From NCBI GenBank assembly GCA_022606425.2, contig JAHDVF020000016.1:1642501-1706500 (forward strand): a stretch of 64,000 nucleotides of DNA, read 5' to 3'. Each line of letters begins with the position of its first letter. The first letter of the stretch is position 1. The DNA comes from Lepidostoma basale. Taxonomy: Eukaryota > Arthropoda > Insecta > Trichoptera > Lepidostomatidae. The notes below the pieces were generated by a model. It was not told the origin of the DNA, did no database searches, and was given only the letters and a program-made list of their open reading frames with translations. Positions 20,241 to 29,634 of the stretch are shown piece by piece. A program made the translations under genes and the position numbers.

Positions 20241-20821
20241 CAGTGGAACCTCTCATAACAAGCACCTCTCATAACGAGTAATTCGCAAAACAGATTGTGA
20301 ATAAAATGCCCCCTTAATGAGCGATATCTTGCGTAACGAGTGAAGCAAAAAATAGATGGAAGAGAACTGTCAAAAGCTGACCACTGAAGAGCTTATGGAG
20401 TTGCATTGTGTTTTACAGTAAGAAGTTATGAAGGAGGGTTTGTTAATGGAGGAAGAGGAAGTAGTAGAGTCACATTTTCACCAAGTTTTCAAGCGAAGGC
20501 AAAAACAAATGTCTCTAGACAGCTTTCTAATATTTTTTTATTATTGAATAATTCAGAAATAATAAACAAGTTAATTAATTTTTTGTCGTTTTTTGCGAAT
20601 CGAAATCGCGTTCCAGGTTGTTACGCTTCGTATTAATTTATAAGTATTTAATTTTATTTGAATAAACGTTTAAAATAATGAAATTTAGAATTTTTTTCGG
20701 CATATAACCCATTATTATATTTTGCATTGATTTATATGGGGAAAAAGTTTCGCTTAACGAGTGTTTCACATAACGAGTAAGATTCTGGAAAAAATTATTC
20801 TCGTTATGAGAGGTTCCACCG
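20241..20821. mobile_element. pogo/Tigger-like DNA transposon remnant (581 bp)
   Basis: TIRs cagtggaacctctcataac (left) and its reverse complement at 20800-20821 (20 of 22 positions match). The pattern CAGTgGAACCTCtcaTAACgAG is typical of pogo/Tigger elements. The right flank is TA; the left TA is mutated. Extra taacgagt repeats lie inside each end. It carries a remnant of the transposase C-terminus. Confidence 0.8.
20374..20547 (+). pseudogene. Tigger-type transposase C-terminal remnant
   Basis: The frame reads KLTTEELMELHCVLQ-stop-EVMKEGLLMEEEEVVESHFHQVFKRRQKQMSLDSFL..-stop. The acidic run and the QxSLDSFx ending resemble the C-terminal tail of Tigger/pogo transposases (family knowledge). 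One nonsense codon. The DDE core is absent, so the element is internally deleted. Confidence 0.6.
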
Positions 20822-20975
20822 TATACTTTTTTTTAACACAGCTTTATTTTGTTTTCGCTCCCGGCAGAGCTTTGGCATAGTTACAAAATCAATCTGACCC
20901 CGAGGAAGTTGGGAAGGCGGGAGCGAAACCGATTGGTTCGATAAAACAAAACAAAGTGGTGTAAAAACAAATTAC
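20822..20975. repeat. Foldback repeat with hammerhead-like GAAACCG module
   Basis: gacCCCGAGGAagttggg ... gggagcGAAACCGATTGG on the plus arm and ttttcgctcccggcagagct on the inverse arm. A related single arm lies at 62388-62438 (minus; CCGACGA, GAAACCGGTT). The core has U to C at the second position. Confidence 0.5.
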
Positions 20976-21055
20976 AGTAGAACGTCGTTTATCCGGACTA
21001 ATTGGAACCGGATATGTTCTGGATACCGATTTTCCGGATAATCAAACAGGCACTA
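20976..21055. mobile_element. Solo terminus of a second pogo/Tigger-like element
   Basis: cagtagaacgtcgtttatcc then ggactaattggaaccgg and ttttccggataatcaa: a CAGT..ACGTCGTTTATCCGG terminus of Tigger type with a subterminal inverted copy of tatccgga. No partner end is found in the window. Confidence 0.55.
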
Positions 21056-21284
21056 ATTCTTTTAGCAAAATAAGGTGTAAATCTTTTTTTTTCCTTGGCT
21101 CATTTATGGATTGTGAAATTACAAATTCTACTACAAAAACGAATATGTATGTAGTACAGGTACATAAAAAGGCTTACTTTACTCTACAGTATTAGAAAAA
21201 TATTCAGAGTTACTCGTTTAAATTTACTTTTAATGATGCATCACCACAAATACGAAAGTATTATATTTTTTGTTTATAATTTCC

Positions 21285-21420
21285 GAAATGATGATGTAAT
21301 ACTCAGTATTAAATAGTTAATATTAATTAAAACGTCAGTTTTTGACAAGTTTTTTTTTTTTTTTATGGGAATGACATGTTTCGTCTGTATCAATCATTAT
21401 TAAGGTAATCGAATGAATTT
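21285..21420 (+). repeat. CATG-family repeat, single arm
   Basis: cgaaatgatgatgtaatact, aaaacgtcagtttttgacaa, gggaatgacatgtttcgtct. Confidence 0.65.
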
Positions 21421-21479
21421 ACTGATATCTCTTTATGGAGTTTCATTTTAAATACTCGTAATAATAAAAAATAAAAAAA

Positions 21480-21625
21480 CGATGTTTTTTAACTCGATTT
21501 TTGCCTTTATTTAGAGAGTGACCGGTTTTGTCAGGCTCGCTGGACCAGTCTGTCGATGCCAGCGAGTTTGACGAATCCGGTCGCTGTTGGAATAAAGACA
21601 AAAGAGGAAGAGACTAAAAAAAATC
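21480..21625. repeat. Foldback repeat of the CCGG hammerhead-like family
   Basis: Both arms carry the module: a minus arm around 21518-21550 and a plus arm with CTGTCGA at 21550-21556, stem II and GAATCCGGTC (GAAA to GAAT). Outer arms contain tttgcctttatt / aaagacaaaagagg. Confidence 0.72.
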
Positions 21626-21782
21626 GATTTATGACTTATAATTATAATTTAATTGTAATTTTTTGTTTGTTGTTATTTACTCGATACCATAAAGTTTCAA
21701 CAACGAACATATATATTCATTCGTAATAAATCTCTTTTAGGTATGGTTTCAATATAAGTACAATTATGTAAAACTCCATATT

Positions 21783-21912
21783 TTTTGTTTAATGTTGAAC
21801 CATCTTTCATGCGTTTCTGGTAGTATACTATACACAATATATTATTTTGCCTGTTATGCCTTAAAAGGTAATTTTCTAATGTCTATTGATGAAATAAACT
21901 GATTTGATTTTA
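21783..21912 (+). mobile_element. Jockey-like 3' UTR fragment
   Basis: tgttgaaccatctttcatgc through gatgaaataaactgatttga. A diverged copy of the 48-325 terminus inserted among hammerhead-type repeats. Confidence 0.65.
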
Positions 21913-21944
21913 AATATTTATCAAAAAATATTTATTATTTTTTG

Positions 21945-22150
21945 AACAATGATGTAAAACTCCATATTATATAGTTAATAAAAATCATATCGTCAGTTTT
22001 GTAGAAGTTTTATCATATTATATGTGAATTACATATTTCGCCTTGCTAATGCATATTAAATTTGATAATTTCTTAGCAATGCGAAACATATCATTCCTAT
22101 AAAATATAACAATACTTCTTGAAGACAGACGTTTTCATTCTAATTATTTA
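21945..22150. repeat. Foldback CATG-family repeat
   Basis: tgaacaatgatgtaaaactc, gaattacatatttcgccttg / gcaatgcgaaacatatcatt, gacagacgttttcattcta. Inverse arms about 200 bp overall. A partial relative lies at 22195-22260. Confidence 0.7.
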
Positions 22151-22554
22151 ATGAAAATGTGTGCTTTCGACGTCACCTTGCTACGTCATTATTAAAGGTG
22201 ATTCGCGTCGTTCCCTTAAAAGAGGTATAATAAAACTTTTAGAAAATTTACGTTTTCATTAATGTTACAAAATATATTGAATGTGTAATTTGTAATCAAA
22301 ATAAATTAATGTTTAATATTCAATACGGTTGTGTGCCACTTGTACCATTTTTCAACTTATAACTTGCATACTAGGAGGTGATTTCAACGACGGGTAAAGA
22401 CAGATTCTGTCTAGTTACCAATAATCCGATTTTTTTACAATAACTATATCTCCGCCAATCATTTGTTAAACAAAATGTAACCCTCCATATATTTAAAAAA
22501 ATATTGATGCAGAATTCAGCTTTCTAATATGTTATTTTGATTGACCAGTTTTAC

Positions 22555-22690
22555 CCTCCATATCAATATAAAATGTTGATAAAACCCTGACAAAACGAAA
22601 CATGTTTTCATGAATTTCATTCCTAAACACTCGTATAAAATTCCATAAAAATTCTTGAAAACACACGTATTCATCAATATCACATAGATA
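22555..22690 (+). repeat. Possible diverged CATG-family repeat
   Basis: ctgacaaaacgaaacatgtt then attccataaaaattcttgaa and acacacgtattcatcaatat: the downstream half of the family pattern with substitutions. Confidence 0.5.
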
Positions 22691-22924
22691 AATATGTAAT
22701 AAAAAAATAGTAATTGTAATTTGATTCCGAAAAATTCTATATCTAAAGATTAATGTATTTCGAATTTAAAAAAATATTTACACTTTTTGTAACGGAAGGA
22801 CAGTTTTATGTAAATAAAAATAATAAATATATATTATTACAATATATACTGAAATGCGTATATCTTTTAATACGAGTTTAATTATTTTTTCAAATTTATT
22901 ATTACTGTTAAAATTTAAAACACT
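22691..22924. other. Unassigned AT-rich interval
   Basis: Nothing recognised. Confidence 0.35.
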
Positions 22925-23115
22925 TATAATATCACAATTTCTTTTTATTCACAGAGATTGTCGCGACAGCTGTTTCGCCCACCGATGTTGGCATCATCAC
23001 GTGTTACAATAAACTCTAAACGCTAACATCGGATGGCGAAACAGCTGTCGCGACACTCTTAGTGAATGAAAAGAAATTGTGATATTATAACATTGTTTTA
23101 AATTTTAACAGTAAT
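22925..23115. repeat. Foldback repeat of the CAGCTG hammerhead family
   Basis: The minus arm has GTGATGA (22994-23000, first core base C to G), stem II, GAAA at 22973-22976 and GTC at 22965-22967, with stem I attgt/acaat. The plus arm (23016-23060) keeps stem II, GAAACAGCTGTC and stem I but has lost the CTGATGA core. Confidence 0.78.
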
Positions 23116-23486
23116 AACGTTGAAGTACCATACTGTTTTGGCCAAAACAATGGACTATTTAATTTATTATTTTTTATTTTTAATGTAAACGTTATTATTA
23201 CTTATAAATTCATATTTATTACGTGTAAATTCAGCTTTAATATTATTGTTAGTTTATATAATAATGTATTTATTTCTACCTTTTTCTGAAGATGTCTTCG
23301 TCCCCCTTCTTCTTTCTCGTTCTCTGCCATCCGCAGTCACCACTTTGGCCATCTTCTGTACAAAAAGAAAATATTAAATTAAATTTAATATGTTATTGTT
23401 TACTTACTTTTATTAATGTTAAACACTGGTAGCCAATTGAACTTATTATTTTTATTTAATCAGAAAAAGTATGGTCAACTTACTCG

Positions 23487-23612
23487 ATTTCTGAAATCGA
23501 CAAGCGTGCATGTTACTATATATGAAGGTATGTACTATATGGAAGAAGCTCGAGGGATATGTAAGGAAAGAGGAATATGGCGATCCATCCTCTATGCCTA
23601 CCCCTATAGTAA
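23487..23612 (+). mobile_element. Family A fragment, divergent 3' end
   Basis: Encodes KSTSVHVTIYEGMYYMEEARGIC, a diverged NRRACM..CMNVEEAREIC block, then the ctatgcctacccctatag terminus. Confidence 0.6.
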
Positions 23613-23619
23613 AACGTTC

Positions 23620-23720
23620 GGGAGATCGTTGCAGTCCATCTTCAGGGTGGTTATAATATTGTGTAATCACCCTGAAGATGGAGACTGCAACGATCTCCAA
23701 AACGACGGTCCAGAAAGACG
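23620..23720. repeat. Foldback repeat with hammerhead-like CTGAAGA module
   Basis: Plus arm: CTGAAGA 23672-23678, stem II ggaga/tctcc (23680-23684, 23694-23698), then AAAA in place of GAAA, acgacggt and C. Minus arm: CTGAAGA again (23638-23646 region) with a truncated stem. Inverted arms around taatattgtgtaat. Confidence 0.55.
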
Positions 23721-23725
23721 AGTTA

Positions 23726-24108
23726 AGGTCCATTTACACTAGACAATCATCAGCCGATACCGACACGTCACGCATTTGCGTTTCGATTGTTTCGATGGTG
23801 TCTTGTTATTTTTAATTAATTCCCAATTCCGTTCATATTATATTTAAATTCCGAGATAATCGCCTTCTCCACGGCGAATTAAATGGTAGTAAAAATGGTA
23901 TTTTCTAAAAAAGAATTATAAACTTTAAGAAGCACATCCCGAAAAATATTGATCATATGTGTCAATTTAATGTAGGTAGGTGCTTTCTTCGGCAACCCCC
24001 GACGGCGATTTTATTATAGCATTTGAGTTAACGAATCGGTGAGATTCAAGGCTATTTTTATCGTGACGTGTCGGTATCGGCTGATGACTGTCTGGTGTAA
24101 ATGGACCT
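23726..24108. mobile_element. PIF/Harbinger-type MITE (383 bp)
   Basis: Terminal inverted repeats of about 48 bp start aggtccatttacac at 23726 and end gtgtaaatggacct at 24108, with only three or so mismatches. The 3-bp duplication TTA (23723-23725 and 24109-24111) fits the TWA target of PIF/Harbinger elements. No coding capacity. Superfamily inferred from TSD and TIR only. Confidence 0.82.
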
Positions 24109-24111
24109 TTA

Positions 24112-24504
24112 CACGGATTTTCCTAATATCCTAAAAACATATTGCTACCGACCGTAAAAATCTACACAATTATTTTACATAATTGTTCAAGAAAGAATAT
24201 ATGAAATTTCATTTCCTCAAGTAAATTTTCGTTTAAATACATTTAAAAGCGCTTGCACAAGAAATCTCTAGTGTCTTGCTAGTGGACACTTCGCTTAACG
24301 TTGGCGCTTGCGCACGAATAACGAACGATATTGTTCGTAATTTGAAATGAATCATCTTAATTTATAAGTCACGATCTACGGCACGTTGTACACAGGGTAC
24401 ACTCTTTACTTATATTATACATATATACAGTTATTTCTTATTTGCCAGATAAAACGAAATAGGGGTGATTTATAATACCCAGTTCTTTAACCGAGAACTT
24501 AACT
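24112..24504. other. Unassigned interval
   Basis: Nothing recognised. No coding or repeats. Confidence 0.35.
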
Positions 24505-24700
24505 AATCGTTACTCCATTATTCCGAAGAGGAAGGCAGAAAGAGTGGACCACCGTACTCATCCATTTTTCATTATTCTGAGTCCTGTATTTTTACATCGT
24601 TTTGTACAAGGACGTCGAATTATGAGAATACTGCGAACACATCTGAATGTAGGTACTCAGTAATTCGTTTATTCATAATATTTATGATTTGGTGATTTTC
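24505..24700 (-). mobile_element. Possible highly diverged family A fragment
   Basis: The segment ttccgaagaggaaggcagaaagagtgg echoes the family A terminus on the minus strand, followed by weak matches to the CMN and RSR blocks. Similarity is low. Confidence 0.4.
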
Positions 24701-24729
24701 CGTTATGACAATTTTTTACATTTAAAAAC

Positions 24730-24800
24730 ACTTTGATTTATCCACTTTTGAGTTTGTTTTTCTCGACATGTTTCGAAAGGTTTGCACCTTCTTCATTCTT
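24730..24800 (-). repeat. GAAGG-stem hammerhead-like repeat, single arm
   Basis: Minus strand: gaatgaagaaggtgcaaacc, then CTTTC, GAAACATGTC (24765-24774) and gagaaaaacaaactc. Core decayed. Further copies at 34615-34700 (-, CCGATGA core) and 60065-60140 (-, truncated). Confidence 0.6.
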
Positions 24801-25209
24801 CTTCTCTGGTCTCAATCTAATGATTGGTCTGCAGCAAGGCGACGCATCTCATCTTCCACTCCGCTTGGTCCTCGGCAACTCTCTTCAACTCCGCATAAGA
24901 GTTGCAGCCCATATCTCGGCAAATCTGGTCTAGGTACTCTTGGCGAGGTTGTCCTCTGCCAATCGATTCCTCGACCATTCCCTCCAACACATTATGCAGG
25001 AAACATTCGTGTAGCAACACATGACCAATCCATCTTGCGCGCCTCTCCGCTATGGTGTTCAACATGTGCCTACTCTCTTCAACTGTGCCGAGAACTTTCT
25101 CTTCATTTGTAATGTGGTCCCTCCATGAAACATGGGCAACTCGTCGGTAGGTCCACATCTCAAGCTGCTTCTTCATTAGGAGAACGATATTAACAAATTC
25201 TCTCGACAA
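24773..25209 (-). mobile_element. RTE-like C-terminal fragment (130 aa open)
   Basis: The minus-strand frame LLMKKQLEMWTYRRVAHVSWRDHITNEEKVLGTVEE..RRARWIGHVLLHECFLHNVLEGMVEESIGRGQPRQEYLDQICRDMGCNSYAELKRVAEDQAEWK carries the RTE tail pattern xWRRMLRxSWxDxITNEEVL..GHxLR..EGKxxGxRxxGRxR. A related shorter copy is at 55693. Confidence 0.85.
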
Positions 25210-25330
25210 AGTAGAAACATGAGAGTATCTTGTCTTCCTAAAGTAGAACCATCTCTCATGCGTTCCTGGTATTTGACCAATTCTTAAAAGGATGTCTAAT
25301 ACTATAATTATATTTTTATTACATTTTATA
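25210..25330 (+). mobile_element. Jockey-like 3' UTR fragment
   Basis: gagtatcttgtcttcctaaa and ctcatgcgttcctggtattt match the 3' end at 190-250. It lacks the (tttgatt) terminus. Confidence 0.6.
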
Positions 25331-25604
25331 ACGAAACGATATATATTTTATAACCGAACGAATATATAAATATTTTTTAACCTAACCTAACCTAGCCTGA
25401 CTCGATATTTGGTTTTCACTACTGTTACCTAACGTCCTATAATAAATAAATAAAACTTCATGTCGTAGCGGTTTCGATATGAAGTTTTATTCATTTGTAT
25501 ATATTATGGTATAATTTTTATTTTTATTTAAAAATTTTGGAGCCTCTCCAGGGAATAGTCCGTGCCTCCCCTTGGTGGCGCGCCTCCCAGGTTGGAAATC
25601 GCTG

Positions 25605-25760
25605 CTCTAAAGTCAAGAACTTCTGAACGTAATTCGACTAATATGATAAACGTCGATTTTCGAGGTGGTCCTGTTCAGCAGGCTCCTCTTCGTACCGGCA
25701 TAACCAGAAGCTTATATAATGTGTATAAAAACTATTGTTTTAAGTTTAATGATCTTTTAC
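25605..25760 (-). mobile_element. Jockey-like 3' region fragment
   Basis: actaatatgataaacgtcga parallels the 59010-59040 section. Limited length. Confidence 0.5.
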
Positions 25761-26040
25761 TTGGTACTGCATCTAATTTACATGACTGGTTTACTGATGG
25801 TATAGCCACCAGTAGCTGGTTTTTATATCTAATTTAAGAGATCGTCGCACGAGATATACATATTCAAATTACTTATTTAAACATATAATTCATTTAAAAT
25901 AAACGCTTCGTTTCAAATTATCGTCACATGCAAAATCTTCTACATAAGCTGAGTTTTTTTGTGAGATGTTAATATGTCAGTTAGTGCAGAACATTTAGTT
26001 TAGTTAAATAATATAATGTGATTGGTGTGATTGACGAAAC

Positions 26041-26548
26041 AACAACAACAACGACAAACCATCACGCCGTTTCCCCGCAGGGGTAGGCAGATAGAATGGA
26101 TTGCCACACAACTCTATCCTGACATACCTCTATAGATTCCTCCACATTCATACATCGAGTCATACTCGCAAGTCGATTCTTTCGGCTTCTGACATGACCA
26201 ACCTTTAATATTTGATTAATTTGGTCTTGCCATGTTTTCCTCGGTCTAAATCGACTCCTTACTCCATTTAAATCGTTAACGTTTACTTTTTTTAACCATT
26301 CTTTCTTCACCCATGTGAATTCACCGAACCAACGCAGCGATCCTTTCATAATTTTGTTCATAATACCTTCTTCCGCTCTACATTCCTTTCTTATATCAGC
26401 ATTTGAGATTTTGTCGTATATCGTTCTATCACACATACGTCTAAGGTACCTCATCTCTATCGCATTTATTCTGCTCTCATCCTTCTTCTGCCAGTTCCAT
26501 GCTTCGCTTCCATACATAAGGGTTGGGACCCGAACTTCATTGACGAAA
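26041..26548 (-). mobile_element. Family A fragment of the (GTT)n / PCGETA subfamily
   Basis: The minus-strand frame runs from VPTLMYGSEAWNWQKKDES through MRYLRRMCDRTIYDKISNAD, SLRWFGEFTWVKKE (a local frame disturbance replaces HMERMDGER) and KVGHVRSRKNRLASMTRCMN to AYPCGETA. The tail is (AAC)n at 26041-26053. Confidence 0.87.
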
Positions 26549-26728
26549 CCGGTTATAATTATTATATACCTGTAGTAGAAATTATAAATACATAAAACAT
26601 GTATTATTTTAAAATACAAGAAGGATTCCCGCTATCGTTGTAAGATTGTAATAAAACTCTAACATCAGAAACCGGTTTGCATACCCCCAATTAAACATAG
26701 TGTAAATAATTTAATATTGAATATAACT

Positions 26729-26893
26729 AACTAACTAAATACCACGCCGTTTCCCCGGAGGGGTAGGCAGAGATGATGGATCGCCACATTGTTCTATCCT
26801 GGCATAATTCTCGCGCCTCTTCTACATTCACACATCGTGACATGCAGGCTCGTCGATTGTTCCTACTTCGAACATGGCCATCTGTCAGTAATT
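26729..26893 (-). mobile_element. Family A fragment, 3' end only
   Basis: Minus-strand terminus accacgccgtttccccggag with an (AACT)n tail and the CMN and RRACM blocks. It stops after the GGH equivalent. Confidence 0.78.
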
Positions 26894-26926
26894 GATTATA
26901 ACATTAACAGCATTGAATGTAACAAA

Positions 26927-27050
26927 CTAACTAACTATCACGCCGTTTCATCAGAAGGGTAGACAGAGAGTATAGACCACCACACTGCGTATCTCTTGAG
27001 CTTCCTCTACATTCATACATTGTAACATGCACGCTCGTCGATTTTTCCGA
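26927..27050 (-). mobile_element. Family A fragment, 3' end only
   Basis: Second 3'-end fragment about 35 bp downstream of the previous one. The same orientation and an (AACT)n tail suggest insertion at or beside the first. Confidence 0.75.
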
Positions 27051-27410
27051 ACATTTTTGTATTAAACATGGCATGACAATTGAATATGATTATGTATATT
27101 TGATTTTGAAGAATATGTAATAAATATTTAATGCTCACCGTTTTCGTCTTCGGGATGAATCTTTTGTGTGTTTCTGGATGTTCTGTATTTCGTCAAATCT
27201 GCAATTTTCTGTATGTCTTCGTGTGTCTATGGACAAAACAGAAAAAAACGATATATAATTGCATATAATCATTGGGATTGAATTAACAACGCTGTCTTTA
27301 TTCCACTTTAATTTATTAAATAAAAAAGTCGAACACAACATGTTTCGGACGTGACCTCCATCCTTAGATCTAAATATATAACTAAACTCTAACGAAAGAA
27401 ATACTTATTA
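27051..27410. other. Interval with a decayed hammerhead-type repeat
   Basis: 27280-27370 (minus) keeps ggaggtcacgtccgaaac and atgttg of the GGAGG-stem family with a degraded core (CTAAGGA). The rest is unassigned. Confidence 0.45.
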
Positions 27411-27573
27411 ACTAACTAACCATCACGCCGTCTCCCCAAAGGGGTAGGCAGAAATAATGGACTGCCACACTTTACTGATGCGGCACTCCATCCTTCACTT
27501 TTCGCCCCCGCGGGAGACGCGGTGTGAAGGGTTGCGAACCTCATCGCCACCAATAGGCATCTCCCGCAAATAC
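27411..27573 (-). mobile_element. Chimeric non-autonomous element, truncated copy
   Basis: Minus-strand copy from the (AACT) tail through the gatgcggcactccatcctt block to gccaccaataggcatctccc. The 5' part is missing. Confidence 0.85.
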
Positions 27574-27593
27574 TTATATTATATAAAGATATC

Positions 27594-27838
27594 TAACTAA
27601 CCATCACGCCGTCTCCCCGATGTAAATGGAACCAGAAATAGAAGAAGACCGAGAAAAACGGCACGATCAAATAAATATTGAATGTCGGTCATGTGAGGTG
27701 TCAGAGAAATCGATGCGCGTGCATGACACGATGTATGAATGTTGAGGAAGCGAGAGAAATATGTCAGGAAAGAAAAGTGTGGCAGTCCATTCTTTCTGCC
27801 TACCCCTTAGGGGAGACGGCGTGATGGTTAGTTAGTTA
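27594..27838 (+). mobile_element. Family A head-to-head joined fragments
   Basis: 27594-27621 is the minus-strand extreme 3' end (taaccatcacgccgtctccc). At 27622 the sequence switches to a plus-strand copy (NGTRNRRRPRKT to the 3' end and (AGTT)). The two 3' termini are therefore inverted around a short unit. Confidence 0.75.
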
Positions 27839-28034
27839 TATTAAGTAAAATATTATGAAACACACATTTATAATTTTATATAGTCATACACAATTATTAT
27901 TTGGAAAAAATTGAATTTTAGTATACGAGTATACCTGAATGGTAATGGATTATTGAATTAATAATTGATTTTTAACATATACGAGTATTATTGCATAATA
28001 ATATTGCATATGTAATTGCATAAAAATATTGTGT

Positions 28035-28274
28035 ATATTGCCTCTTTGCGAGAATAACGTGACATTTCGATAATCAAATCCGCCGTGTTCAACTTTATTT
28101 TCCACGAAAACATGGTATTTTTAAAGTAAAAAATAGAGAATTTATGAGAGAAAGAGACAACACAACAGTGGTATATTGTGTTGTAAGGTTGTCTCTTTCA
28201 GACGGGTAGCTTGTTTCATTTTCAAAAATTTCAATTTTTCGAAATAATACGTTATTCTTGCAAAGAGGCGATAT
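28035..28274. mobile_element. Foldback MITE with a nested hairpin (about 240 bp)
   Basis: TIR gcctctttgcgagaataacg at 28040 and its near-perfect inverse at 28250-28269. The centre (28147-28200) is itself an inverted repeat (gaaagagacaac ... gttgtctctttc). No coding, no clear TSD. Superfamily unknown. Confidence 0.7.
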
Positions 28275-28486
28275 CATTGCATAATAAGATATGAGATTGC
28301 CCACATAACGCACTGGATTGACAAATTTTAACTATTAATTAGCCTCACGTAATTTATCTGAAGTAACAAATATATTACAAACTATTCTCCTACGCGTCAT
28401 TAATGGATGAATCAACGGAATTAATTATATTGCCGGGCTTTTAAATTCGATTTGAATTAAAAAAATAATATGAGCCGCCCACCTGT

Positions 28487-28740
28487 TTAGACTCCACGTC
28501 GCCGTTCGTCTGTCACTTGAGAAACTCGCCTTTTTTCTGCGCAGTAGTTTGAATTTCGAGCGCGGGGAAGTTTTGCGGCCATTTTCATTTCGGAATTTTC
28601 ACGCTTTCGTTTGTTTTCCCGCGCCCGCGTGCGCATGTGCGCCGGGCGCCCCGGGCCATCTGTCAGCCTTTTCTTGATTTTGACTCGTTTTACTTTCACA
28701 TTTTGCGAATACTTTTGTACACGATGATTCCGGGTCACGC
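28487..28740. promoter_or_regulatory. CpG-rich patch of unknown role
   Basis: An abrupt GC- and CpG-rich segment in otherwise AT-rich DNA (for example cgcgcccgcgtgcgcatgtg, gcgccgggcgccccggg). It could be a promoter or first exon of an unrecognised host gene. I see no TATA box, start codon context or homologous frame. The minus-strand frame of 83 codons is arginine-rich low-complexity sequence. Confidence 0.3.
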
Positions 28741-28969
28741 AAAACGATATTTAATATAATTTTCATCTATGATTTCACAATTTTCCATGTTGAAAATGCT
28801 CCATAACTCACAACAGCAAACTTCAAAACAAGTTTTTTCAGTCATTTTATACAAATATTGTTTTTAAAATATCACTACACTATTTTATATTCTTATCAAA
28901 TGTCATTTTTTATATTAAAAATACGAAAACACTGTTATTCGATTGTTCATTTTCAAAATTTCACTTTGG

Positions 28970-29150
28970 CTTTTACGTAGATTTTCGCCTCGGCGGACGT
29001 GAATACGTCCTCCCGTGACAGTGGCCGCGGCTGTACTGGAGGCATTGGTACCTCCCCCTCCCCCCTCCTCCGCACCTTTCTTCCCCTCACCGTCGAGAAA
29101 GACACGCCCACCGCATGACGTCATCTAGGCTGTCCTTATCGAAACGGTCT
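28970..29150. promoter_or_regulatory. CpG-rich patch with a CRE-like palindrome
   Basis: Second GC-rich segment, including a polypyrimidine run (ctccccctcccccctcctcc) and the perfect CRE-like octamer tgacgtca at 29116-29123. Together with 28487-28740 it is the best candidate for a host regulatory region. Function is not demonstrable from sequence. Confidence 0.3.
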
Positions 29151-29634
29151 TGGTTTGGCGAGCTGATCGGAAAATAAGTAGGCACCTTACAAACATATGA
29201 AATCGAATTTATATCTTTGTACTAAAGTTTTTGTAAATTATTTGCTTTTTTACCTGTGTGACTTGTTAATTTTATTTAATTTTTATTATCTTCGATTTTG
29301 TAGGCAGTACTCGGAGGCAGTGCCGATTGAAAAGTGGAGAGGGCTATTATTGGAGGGAAACATTTGTCTTTAAATGTTTAAAAAAACAGAAATGTACATA
29401 TTAAGTGTATGATTGTACATGACAAAATGTACATGTATCGATCATTAATATTTGAAACCATTTTTAAAATTACATGAAACCATTTATAACAATATATTTA
29501 CTTCTACGTGTGCTCAGATTTAATGTATTTTGTTATGAAAATTTTTTTTTTTTTTATAAAATCGTAAACAAGTTGTTTATTGAACATATTAAGACATTCG
29601 TGTTCAACAATTACTTTTTTTATTTCTTTATTTA
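29151..29634. other. Unassigned interval
   Basis: AT-rich between the CpG patch and a family A insertion. No gene recognised. Confidence 0.35.

Noticed and set aside
24733..25112. Plus-strand frames of 66 and 114 residues
   Set aside because: Antisense shadows of the minus-strand RTE tail at 24773-25209.
25378..25400. Interstitial telomeric repeat (CCTAA)n
   Set aside because: Only about three units of the insect TTAGG complement; too short to claim.
26530..26690. GAAACCGGTT at 26538 and 26676 as hammerheads
   Set aside because: Neither has a recognisable stem II or core upstream; listed only as motif hits.
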